This document shows, in pieces, positions 46,961 to 58,200 of a DNA stretch of 64,000 bases (within the stretch, counting starts at the first letter, position 1; the number at the start of each line of letters is the position of its first letter). Below the pieces are notes generated by a model, which was not told the DNA's origin, searched no databases, and saw nothing but the letters and a program-made list of their open reading frames with translations. A program made the translations under genes and the position numbers. This DNA is from Patagioenas fasciata (Eukaryota; Chordata; Aves; Columbiformes; Columbidae): positions 25,564,867 through 25,628,866 of the forward strand of contig NC_092525.1 in the NCBI RefSeq assembly GCF_037038585.1. Direction: 5' to 3'.

Positions 46961-49900
46961 ATATCCCTGCTAACACTATGTTAAAGAAAAATAAATGTAA
47001 AAGTCAAAGACGGTCAGTACTGTTTTTTTCTTTCCCTCCGTCCCTCCTTGCCTGTAGCTAAATGATACAATTGAATTACTGTATTTGTTTCTGCCCTTAA
47101 CCTTTCTGGTAAATAAGAATGCATTGTTTTTTGTTTTGTTGTTGTTGTTCTCTTCTCACTGAGAAAATAGTGTTGCGGTGAGCAGTTGCCCTATCACAAG
47201 TGAATTGAAAGTTCAGTCATTGACTTTATTCAGTGGCACAGTTCAGTATTTATCTTGTGTGTGCCTGTGTGTGAGAAATGAACAAGGAAGTCAATACTTT
47301 TGTATGAAAAGTAAAATTAAGCAAAATGGTAATTTTATGGCTTTGTTCAGATTACTGAGAAATATCAGTTTTAGGATGTAGGATTTCAGGAAGAGTTTGT
47401 TTTCCAAAAGCAATTAATTTTTGTCTAAATACCCAATGAGGACATGGTGCTGGCTACAGTGGCCCTCATGCAGCTCTTGGCTTGGCTACAGACAGTGTGA
47501 CCTTTGCAAAATATGTGGGATCTGTGCTTTTGTTTCCAATTTATAATATGCATAAAATGTATTTCTGCCCAAGAGAGGTTGTCTGTTATTAGTAAATGAC
47601 AGTGTGTTGCTTTATTTTTATCTCATAGGAACAAGAAATAATGCTTTGTTACAGTTGTGCAGACAGTTGTGCAAGCAGAAGTCAAGCAGAGACTTGCCGC
47701 TACTGCTGGTAATCTGAGTCAGTCTAAATTACAGCAGCAAGTGGGCTCATGTATTACACAGATTAACATATTTGCAATCAACTAACTGATATGAGCAGCC
47801 GAAGTGTTACAAATGGCTCAGTCACACAAACAAAGGCTATGCTCATTCACATGTGCTTTCTGCTTATTTTCAGAAATGTCATGTGAAAGGTTCCCAGGAT
47901 ACTCATGTGTCACTAGGAGAAAAGGCAGGAACAGTTACAAACCTAGATATTGGTGAAACCCATGTTTTGTTGTTAGCAGATGACTAGTAATTACCTGTGA
48001 AGTAGGGAAGAAGTGGACACCCCTACCTGAATTGATAACTGGAATTGAGAATTGGTATTTCAAAGAAGATTTTTTTTTTTTTTCTTTCAGCCATAGGTCA
48101 AAATATATGACTGTATTTTTTTTTTTTTAGGTTATAAGATGTAGTGCTGTTATCTAAGACATTAGTACAGTACCTAGAAAGCTAAAGTATTTACTTCTGA
48201 AAAAAAACAGGGTGTTATCAGTTATAACAAGATCTGAGCCTTGCTAAGTCACAGAGAATAATTTGTAGGCATGGGAACTGGGCAGAAGCACTAGAACGCA
48301 AAGGTAATTTACCTTCCAGTTTTATAAACGGCCTATGTGTTATCATCACTTAAAAGAATGGATCCTGTCTGCAATTGCTAGCCTAAAGATCAGGAAATCT
48401 TTTCAGTTTTAGGTCAGTCTGCTCACATGACAAAGGTAAGAGTGACTTGGAGTTTTAGGCCTTTTGAAGCCTGCACAATTAGTTGAGTCTTGCTTTAACA
48501 TGTATCTTGAGACTGCTGGATGAAGTGTCCTTTAGCTGAATGTTGCTCATTTTAAGCTAAAAGGATTGTGTAATGCAACATGCAAGTGTGGAACCAATTG
48601 CCTCTAGGACTGCCCTGAGTAGCGATAAGATTCTGTACATAATGCCTTTTACTTTTCTTGCTGGCATGCTGGCTGTATTCCAGCACCCAGACTTGCGCAA
48701 CTCTGTAATAAAGCGGTATCTCGTCTCTGTATGCTCAATTTGGCTTATATGTATGCACACTGGATAAAGAACACTGGTTTTGGGACAACATATAACCAGT
48801 TTTATTTAATGAAAAAAACAAAACAAAACCACTTCATTTTATGTAAACACTAATGCATCTAGTAACATTTAGTGCACTAAAACACTTTGTGCCTTTTCAG
48901 CTTTTCTTGTAAATGTGTCTTAAAATATTCTTTCACTTTGTGATCTGGAGGAGCTATCAGCACACCTTGTATGGGAACATACCGGCAATAGACTCCCACC
49001 TCTCTGCTCGTGCTGCACTCACACTGAGATGTCAAAGCTGAATGATATTAAATGTGGATATGGCACGTGAATCCAGAAAACAGTCCCACTGTGTTTAAAG
49101 GGTATTCTGGGTAGACAATGGTTCACAACCTTGAGGTGTTTATCCCATCATCATGCTCAGAAATTTCGCTTGCTTCCTCCTGAATCTCAAAGAACGAACT
49201 GCAATCTTCTTTTCTGGTCCTCGATGTGTATGAAAGTATTTCTACCTCAAAACTAAAGGAGAAGAAGAAAAGAAATATTTTAGATTCCAGTTCTGATCAG
49301 AAGAGAACTAACGAAATGCTCTTCTTTTCAACATGAATGAAATGCAACTAAAGCAATCTAAATGTACCACGTTCGCGACCAAGTATGAACAGCAGTAGCA
49401 TCTGCAGTGCTAGAAGGCATCTATCTGTATATATCAACAAAATTATTCCAGTGATACTGGATATATACTTGTATATTTCAAACATACTTGAAAAATACTG
49501 ATAAACATTTAATTTACCTGCTCTGGTCCTGGATAAAATAAGCAAGTCAAGGTGATTGCACAGTAAAGAGCTCCTTGCTGGCATTACTGAGTCTGTCAGC
49601 CAGCAAAACAATAATCAAGAAAATACCAGATACTCCACAAAATTATCAGATGCAAAAGCCTTTCCTCATTCATCCTGATCATAAAAAAATACAGCAACTA
49701 TTTAGATATAAACTTGAGACTGAGTTATGCCAATTTTCTTGAAAACAGATGATGTGCTTCCCCCATCTGGGAAATGGGGAGTGCCACCTCCTTTTGGTAA
49801 TGGAAATAAATTTCACTATCATCTTCTCCTTGAAAGAATACACACTGGCTTCAATAGTAGAACATGGATTTCTAGATTTCTGTGAAATTAAGGAAAATAA

Positions 49901-50859
49901 TATGTTCAGATAAAATGCTGGCCAAAGGAGAGACCTACTAGTTAGGTATTTGAGCATGTGTATTCTGTAAGCTGAGATGCAAACAGAAATACAAATATAA
50001 TAGAAGAAGAAAGACACAAAAAAAAAATACTTACATATTTAACATAAAGTGCTTTACTCTTGCAGCCCCCAAAAATCTCAAATCACAGAGGGAGAAGGTA
50101 TGTATAACAATTTTATATGAAGAGCAGCTCTGTACCCTGATCACTGTTTATACTGAGCAAGCATTCAGAGGCAGAGCTTCGCAAGCTGTTGCTTCACAAG
50201 ACAAATAATAAAGATTGATGTTTTTTTTAAAAAAAAAGTCATTACCAACAATGAATAAATGTTATTAAATCCATACTTTTTTAAAAATCAAGCCATTAAT
50301 ATTTCAGTCTGTTATCAAAACAACTCAACCTGCCTTCATTTATTAAAAGATATAATCAAAAATTATTACATCTTACCTGTTTTTTCCTGAGAAGGAAGGA
50401 ATTCTATTATATTATGCACTAAAGTACAAATACTGAGATTGAGAGACAGGAATTGCTTGCATTATTGTTTGATAATCTAATTCTTAATTCTGTTACTACA
50501 GAAGAAGTCATATCTTAACTGTGTGGTGGGGTTTTTTTGGGTTTTTTTTGTGTTGGTTTTGTGTGTGCGTTTTGTTGTTGTTTTTAAACCTCTGCTGATT
50601 TGACATGCTTTGTCACTAGATAGAGAGAGAAAAAAACTAATCTAGAACAAATTTCAAAGAATTCTAATGCTCTTGCTTACTATGGGGCCCAAAGGTGCTT
50701 CCCCCGACCATGACAGCCCCAGCACAGCATTGGCTAGGGCAGTGCCACAGCGCAGCAGCTCTCAAGGAGCATGGCCAAACCTCAGAGCTCTGTTAGACCC
50801 CAGCATACACATAATGCTGGGCATTCATCTGTGAGCAGAGGACAGGATAGGGTTACAGA
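46961..50859. other. Spacer between the arms; no gene recognised
   Basis: About 3.9 kb of AT-rich DNA with T-rich low-complexity stretches (48069-48083, 48114-48130, 50525-50585). No splice-flanked coding exon and no repeat family identified. Confidence 0.5.
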
Positions 50860-51440
50860 AATGAAGACATCATATTGTTGATGAACACCGAGGCAAAGAA
50901 TATATCAAGTACTTCAGCTTCATGTGGGGTGGCTATCACTAAATCACCTAGCTCATTCAGTGACAGGCCACATTTTTCATCTTGGTTATTTTAGCACTAG
51001 TGTAGTCATACGATATCTTCTGGTGATCCTCGATGTCCCTTGCCAGTGTTACTCCAGGTGAGTTTCAACACTATCCATACACACCAAGGCCCTCCCATGG
51101 ACAGTTTACCTTGTAGCCTCTATTTACAACAGTCTCCTGTACAGGAACTTCTTTTCAGCTTCAGACATCTATCCGATTAGTCAAGCCAGAGTACTGACAA
51201 ATGTGCTTTCCTTCTGAGCACCAGAATCAGATATTATTCTGCTTGGAAGACTCTCTCCTTCAAGATCTATAAGTGTTTCTGGACTCCTCCATGACTCCTA
51301 AGCAATCCCACCTGCTCATTTTCTAAATAAGCAAAATCTACCACTTGCTTTTGTCTCTCCCCTCTGTATCATAAAGTCCATTAATACATGGTCAACTGCA
51401 CCCAAGTTTGCCATGAATTACCACAACCCCAGACAGTTCT
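50860..51440 (-). mobile_element. Old CR1-like LINE fragment (5' region)
   Basis: Read on the minus strand, this resembles the CR1 region ahead of the reverse transcriptase. It includes a GCTGAAGTACTTGATATATT-TTTGCCTCGGTGTT block (CR1: GCTGAGGTACTTAATGCCTT-TTTGCCTCAGTCTT type) and earlier matches around the TTCATGGCA and AGGAGACTGTTG motifs. Strongly diverged, with no reading frame. It abuts the inner end of the right arm. Confidence 0.45.
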
Positions 51441-51784
51441 GCCTTGTTTGTGGACATCAAATGAAGATGTGGGCAGCACAGACTGGCCGTTTCAGGATGT
51501 GGACCAAGAAATCATCCCCTCCATCCAAAAATCTCAATTATTTGCATCCCAATATCTTGCCCTTCCAGAAAAGGGCAGGGAGGCTCAATTCTCCCATAGG
51601 AACAGGGTCTCCGATCTAGATACTTTCTTGAGTCTTTTAAAGGAGATGCCACGCACTTGCTCATCCTGATCAGGCAGTAAGGACACTCACCTACGCCATG
51701 ACCCCAGGGGAGTTTTCAGGCAGGAACAAAGATTAAGCTAGGAGTAGACAAGACCAAACACACTCTACTTGCTGAGAAGCTGGG

Positions 51785-51790
51785 TTTAAT
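51785..51790 (-). terminator. Polyadenylation signal of the inverted CFH-like gene
   Basis: TTTAAT on the + strand is ATTAAA on the minus strand, conserved in position with the signal of the plus-strand gene although flanking sequence differs. The minus-strand 3'UTR would span about 51765-52117. Confidence 0.65.
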
Positions 51791-51861
51791 TCTTGTCTCA
51801 GCAGGCCAGCCTATTTCAGGACACAATTGTTAAAAAAACACCAGTGAGATAAATACAGAAT

Positions 51862-51950
51862 GGATAAAATGTAAGCACAACCATTTGAATGGATAAAATG
51901 TAAATACATTATAAACATGGATAAAATGCAGATGAAATGTAAACACAATC
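51862..51950 (-). repeat. Expanded 28-29-bp tandem repeat in 3'UTR of inverted copy
   Basis: GGATAAAATG begins units at 51862, 51891 and 51919, with a degenerate fourth (AGATGAAATGTAAACACAATC-like, written here only in part: GATGAAATGTAAACAC) at about 51931. The left arm has two units. Marks the inner boundary of near-identity. Confidence 0.8.
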
Positions 51951-52059
51951 ACTGAATCATGAAAAGAAAAAAATAACTAATTCCAAGACAGAGCATGGGC
52001 TAAGCTACAAACAAAGCACAGCAAAACAGGAAATGTCAGCAAAAACTGAGCTCAGATCA

Positions 52060-52298
52060 CTACGTCGTTTGAGGGATCATCCATTTCCTCAGCTGGACTC
52101 CTTCATTCCATTTCCATTTATCCAAACGTATCTGCAACATAAAGAGAAAAAAGGGGGAAAGGTGTGAAGACCAAGTGTGGCACACCACAGTGGTTCCTCG
52201 GAGCAGAGGACAAGCAGTTTCAGCAAAGCTTGACAAGTTTGGTGACCGTAGCTGAATATGGTTCCCTTCCATAGTATTCTTATTCAATATACAGTTCC
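52060..52298 (-). pseudogene. Inverted copy, broken exon 23 (SCR21 remnant)
   Basis: The acceptor is intact and the exon starts at 52298 with [17 protein letters not shown]. The frame runs only to the deletion junction at 52228-52230, where a 171-bp loss has removed the last three SCR cysteines, the exon end and its GT donor. Without splicing the frame reads on through former intron and exon 24 sequence in another frame to a stop at 52060, ending WMIPQTT. The junction retains one copy of AGC that is present at both ends of the missing segment in the left arm (42034-42036, 42205-42207). Confidence 0.9.
52118..52131 (-). CDS. Inverted copy, exon 24 equivalent
   Basis: Acceptor and the TAA stop are conserved. 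Because the exon 23 donor is lost, it could be joined directly to exon 22 in phase 1. That would give Asn-Thr-Phe-Gly and stop after the SCR20 CKPG end. Confidence 0.6.
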
Positions 52299-55200
52299 CT
52301 GGAAAAAGAACTTCCATTATTTGCCTGTTCACCTCCCACAGGACAGCTGATGCCCTGAAGCTGCTGGCACAGGCTGAAACCTCCTGAGCGCCCTTTTCCC
52401 AGCAGTGTTTCCAGTTCAGGCTCCTACACCCTGCTCCTCCCCAGAAAAGCTAAAGACTTTCCCCTGGGCTTCACCAACAACGCAGCAGCTGAGCTGTGGC
52501 TGGAGTGCAGATGACTTACTTCCTGGCTTGCACCGTGGATATTCTAACAACCCCTCCACACACTGCACTCTGAAGGGAGAAGATGCTGGGTCCTTCACAT
52601 ATCCTCTTCTACACTTAAATTCAATAAAGTCCCCCGATGTTGAATACAGCTTTTTTCCTCTGACCCATTTCAGCTCAATATTGTTGTTGCTCATGTCATC
52701 TTCAGATACTGTACAGGCCACTTGGAAAAGGCAAGAGAAGAGTGTCATCACTTCATACACATGCATCATGGGTAACTTTTTTCCCCTACAGCCTACACAA
52801 GTTCTTTGTGTCACAAAATGCTTCCAGCTATTTGCTCTCTGCATCTATTAGCCACAACAGGAAAGACATTTGCACCCAAGCTAAAGAGAGAAAAGACCAC
52901 AGCTGAGACCCCTGGCAGAGCTACGGAGAAGCCTTTTCACTCTGACAGTCACTCAAGGCAAGTTCAAAGCACGGGAGGGGGAAATCACAAGGCACCAATG
53001 AACTACCCCATGTCTTCTTTTAGACCATTCCTTTGCTCTGCCCAGCATTTCTCTAAATGTGTTTCCTCCTGGTCATGTCACGGATGCACCCCAGGATTTC
53101 CCAGCACCACCACACACTCACGCCCACCCTCCGTGCTCACAGCCACTGACCGGAGCAGTGTCCCCAGCTCGGGAGCACTCGAGAGCCCTCACAGTGGTGG
53201 TGATTCCCTCGCAAAAACGGGTTCCGACCAGCTCCTCTCCTCCTGAACCCAATGAGAGACAGCAGGCGGCAAAAGGGACTACACAAGCTAACCTCAAGAC
53301 CAACTTCCTTCTGGCCGCCATCACACCCCGGCACCCGTGCTGCTGCACAAGCGATAGCCTCAGGATCTGAGAAGCAGAAAAGCGGAGCAGTCACACCGCC
53401 TTTGGCCACACAGCTTCAACCCACCTAGGCAAACCGGGGGACTTGTCCACTGCCCATCAGTGCACGTGATATACTGAGATCCTTCCAGGAGATAGAGACT
53501 TGGGCATTTGTATTCCAGAGTTGTACCTTGGGAATATTCTTGCATGGGGAAGGAAAGAAGGTCTCCATTTTCAATAACTGGAGGTGGGCCACACTTCCCC
53601 CCTTCACCTGGAAGAAAGTTCACAATCAGAGATCAAGTCAGCCGAGTTCAATTGCAATGGAGGCCTGACCACAAATACTACCAGGCAGTATGCTGGCACT
53701 CCTCTGAGAGACCCAGAGGAAAGCAGAGAGAGAAGCAAATACCTGAAAAGAGGTGACATTTTCAGTATGCTCATGAAAGCCTAGGAGGCACCAACACAGT
53801 ACTTAGGGATTGGCTCACACTTCAAATTCTACCCCCAGTTCATTTAACAGTTGATTTGACTCCACGACATACGATATAGCAATGCAGCATCTGCATCAAC
53901 CGGATGTCAACTAGCAGGGAAGCCGTGGGCTTGATTGTCCAATACAGACAGCAACATTCCTCTCTCTCTTCTCATCAGGCAGGCACAGAAAGCAGATTCT
54001 AAGAAGTCTCAAAATTACACCTGGCCAGCAACTGTTCTCAGCCTGGGGGTGGTTTTCCAGATGGGGCCCTCTCCTGTGGAGCCACCTGGGTCATGCAGCT
54101 GGTAAATTCATCTGAAGAGAAACCTGGGAAAATGCCTTTTCCTGAGTGTGCCAGATATCCTGCATTTGTGCACAGTATTGAGAATGAAATTTGGAGAAGT
54201 AAATGCCACTGACTCAGCTTCAAGACAGTCTCACTGACAGGCAACTGTATGAAGAGAAAGAGAAACGGTACCTTTGCACTTTGGCAGCTCTGTCCAGTTC
54301 CCGGTCTGACACGTTACACTGGAAGATCCCGTCATCTGAAAGCCTCGCCAGCACTGATAGCGAGCACTCTCTCCAGGCAAATACCTTGACTTTTTAACAC
54401 CTTCAATTTTACCACCAGCAATTTCTGGAGGAGGTTCACACGTCACATCTGAGAAGAGACACTGTGCGGTCATGTTTGCAGGTACACGAAGAAAAGAGGG
54501 TTAAAATAGGTAAAGTCTTTAGAGTATTTAGGTAAGCAGTCCCCTCTATGCTAAAAGGCAAGATGAAGGCAGAGATTCCTACCTCTGCAGGTTGGTGCTT
54601 GTGACCATTGTCCATTTGTACAAGTGACATAATTTATATCCATCATCTGAAAATTGCTTTCACATTCATACTGCACTCTGGCACCAGGCAGATACCCCTC
54701 CCGTTGAGTGCTTGCAATATAAGCATTGGGAATTTCAGGTGCAGCTCCACAGGTAACATCTGAAAAGAGAGGTGCTTTTAAGAACAGTAGTGCAGCAATC
54801 TATCAATCACAAAATTTTGCATTTCAGAGCACCATTATGCCTGAGGAGCAGAAATTGTTTGCCTAATGTGGATAATTTTCTAGAGAGGAAAAGGAAGATA
54901 ACGTTATGGTCTTTATTCTGCAGCTCTTCACCAGTCACTATTATTTTTGCCTATAGTGACTGAAAAGAGAAAAGGAGTCGCAGAGATCAGCCGAAGGCAC
55001 AGATAGGTGCTATACAGCCTTGTGTGCCAAAGGGCTGGAGAGTGAAAGGGTTTTTTGACTATGTGAAGGTAACTTTCAGGAACTGACATTCTTAGTGATG
55101 TGAAAATAAGATACATTACCCTACCAGTTATCTCCTTCTTTGCAGCCAGCATCCATTCCCCCATAAACCTGTTTCTGCTTGATTTGAGCAGTGAGCTAAG

Positions 55201-58200
55201 TTCCAGCTACCAACTTCAGCCCACGGGGGAAATGGTTTCTTTCCTCGTCTTCCCTGCTTGTTATTTCTCAGGAGCCAGAAAAATAGGCCTTGCAAGAGCC
55301 CGTTCAAAACAAATCACCTGCTGGCTCTATTGGTCTGTCTCATCTGCATGCCTGTGTTGATGTTATTTTAATTCACAACATTAAAGATTAAAAAGGATTA
55401 TAGACTACTTAGAAGTAAAACCTATACCTTCACAGAACGGTGGTGCTGTCCAATTTCCTTCTCTGCAAATAATTTCTGGTGTACCAACAATAAGGAACCC
55501 TTCATCACACTCATAGCGAATTGTTTCACCAGGCTCATAACTTTCCTTGTTTCTCCCTTCAATTTGAGCGTTGGCAACTTTTGGAATACTTCCACATGGC
55601 CGTTCTGAAAAGACACAGAAAGTTGATGCTTGTGCTAATGCGATACACATAAAATGAATGTATTGTTTCCACCAAAGAGATGCCTTGGAGAGCTCTTTCT
55701 GTTACAACATCAGCATAGTCATCCACTGACAGTGGATTTTATATAAAAGGTAGCATACAGAAGATGAAATAAGTAATTCCCCTAAACAGACGTGGACTTC
55801 AGTCACTCACATACCTAGATCCTGTTTCTAACTGTGCCAGGAAATGTTAATAAAGGCTTGTGTCACTTCCTACACTTAAGTGGTTTCCACAACTAAAGCG
55901 CCAAAGCAACTCCTAGACACTAGTGGACTCCATAGGAAACAGATCCTTGAATTATGAGGATGTGCCCAGGACTTAGTTGGCAGAGATATGAACTGAGCAA
56001 AGACTGCAAGAATACAAAGGAATATTTAAAAACTAAACTGCATTCAAAAAGTCCGCCTTGCATCCAATCAGGATTGCTCTGAAGACATCCACAAAGGATG
56101 ATTAGATTCCACAGCAAAATATGGAGATCCTGGCTCTTATCAGTCAACTTCCAGTTTAAAATTGTTTCAACTTCATTGCTAAATGTATTAAAAAAAAAAA
56201 AAAAGTATCGTTTGATATTACCCAAGCATGTAGGAGCTGTAGTCCAGTTTCCCATTGAACAGGTAATCTCCAATGGTCCATCTAACTTATATCCAGAACG
56301 AGAAACATACTTCAGTCTAGCACCAGCCAGATAAATTGTTTTCCCTTGTTTTTTAATTTTTAAGTGTTGATTTTCCATTCTGGGAACATCAGCACAGTCT
56401 ACAGGTTCTGGTGGCAAACATGGTCTTTCTATAAAATACAGAAAGAACAGATGAACAATAATATAAACCAATTAATATTCCAATGACAAAAGTTGTCTAA
56501 AACCGAAAAGAAAAAAAAAAATAAACCAAGCCTAAATAAAATAGCTTGAAATGAAGATGAAGATACACAAAGCAAAACTTCTCTCTCCTTTCTCTCCTAC
56601 ATGGGGATGTTTAATTTTCCTGTGAAACAGATTAAAGCCAGTTTCCAGGTCATATCAAGGAGATACAGTTACAGCTTAGTATGAAGAATGGGGGAAACTT
56701 CATGGGCAGAGAAACAGAAGGGATATTATCTTGCTTTGGGATACTGAAAGTGAGTTTCTAGAATGTTAGCTATTACATTTTCCCACCAGTAATGAAGCTG
56801 TACCCATGTCCTGAGGGGGTTTGTGATGAGATGTTAAATTGAGAACAGAACTTAGAAAGCATTGAAATGTACTTCCCAATACAGACAACGGAATAAATCT
56901 CTATGAAGCCCTCCTGAGTTAGGGCTGTCCAATGCCGCCTTCTCCTACAGTGCTGTTGAGTGGGTGGACTTACATTACATCTTATATGCATTTTTAGTTA
57001 ATTAGTAAATGAGGTTTTATTAGTTGACACAATTTCGAGTTCAAGCATATGTTTGCACTAAATTCTACAATGCAAAATATCTAGTTACAGTCAAAGTTCC
57101 TGTTTAGTAACTGGGACTGGGAGTTTTATTTCAGTAAAGCTGTTTAATGAACAGCTTGAGCAGTTTTGTTGTTGTTGTTGTTTTTGTTATTTTTCCCTAT
57201 GTCTGGCACTTGATGAAGATTCACAGGCAATGCAAAAGAAGGGTAATGATGTGGCATCAGAATTTTGCAGCTCAAAAGCACAGACACGGTTGGGATGTTG
57301 TGCACATCAGTCACCAGCTGGCACCTCATTTCTCCTGTTCTCATTTATCTCCTATTTATTTCTGAAAATACTTTATTCTATCTCTCAATGAACTAGATAT
57401 CTGTTGCACTGCTAATGTTTTAGCAACTGGACTACAGGTTCCTCACCATTTCTCAGAGTAGATGGCCTGAGTTATGCCATATCATTTATACTCCTGCCTA
57501 GGATGAAGCCATTAAAAAAAAAAAAAAAAAAAAAAGGAATTTAAAAAATGCTACTACCACAACTACACAATAAATTAATGGTTTTGTTTTGGGATTTTTT
57601 TTTTTTTTTCAACAGGATGCTATTGAATGTCCTCAGTCAAAACTGAGACTCCATTCTGCAACATACTAAACAAATAAACACACAGTTCTTGAAAGTTTTC
57701 TATGCTGTCTTAGATAAGTCTTTGTAAATAAGAAGACTTACTGTCCATCAGTTGGTTAACTGCACTTTCTTTAGCAACTTACATTCTATTTATTTTCTGC
57801 AGTTACCTGTTCATGATAATCTTAACATAAATAATATCATCCTCCTGCTAATGATGACTGCAAATGCATAACAAACACTGAAATGAATAACAAAATAAAT
57901 AGGATAAAAAATCCACTACTAACCCACACAGTGAGGTGGTGACTGCCATTTGCCATCTATACATGTTATTTCATTTGCACCAATGAGCTGGAAACTCTTC
58001 AGACATGAAAAAGCTGTTTTAGTCCCGTTCTTGTAATTTCTTCTGGCTGTTATCTGTTGAGCACCAGGCACCTGAGGTGGAGGTGGGCATGTGCTCTCCT
58101 CAGCTGAGGACACATAGTCATGTTATAGTAGAACATAACATAAAATGTAACAGTTCATCACAGATTACAACAATAACAACCAAGACAATACTGGTGATAA

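Noticed and set aside
51388-51669. 93-codon plus-strand frame near the inner end of the right arm
   Set aside because: It lies across diverged 3' flank and an old CR1-like fragment, lacks a domain, and its mate in the left arm is not open.
52060-52332. 90-codon minus-strand frame as a new gene
   Set aside because: It is the SCR21 remnant fused by the 171-bp deletion to former intron sequence, so it is better described as a broken exon.
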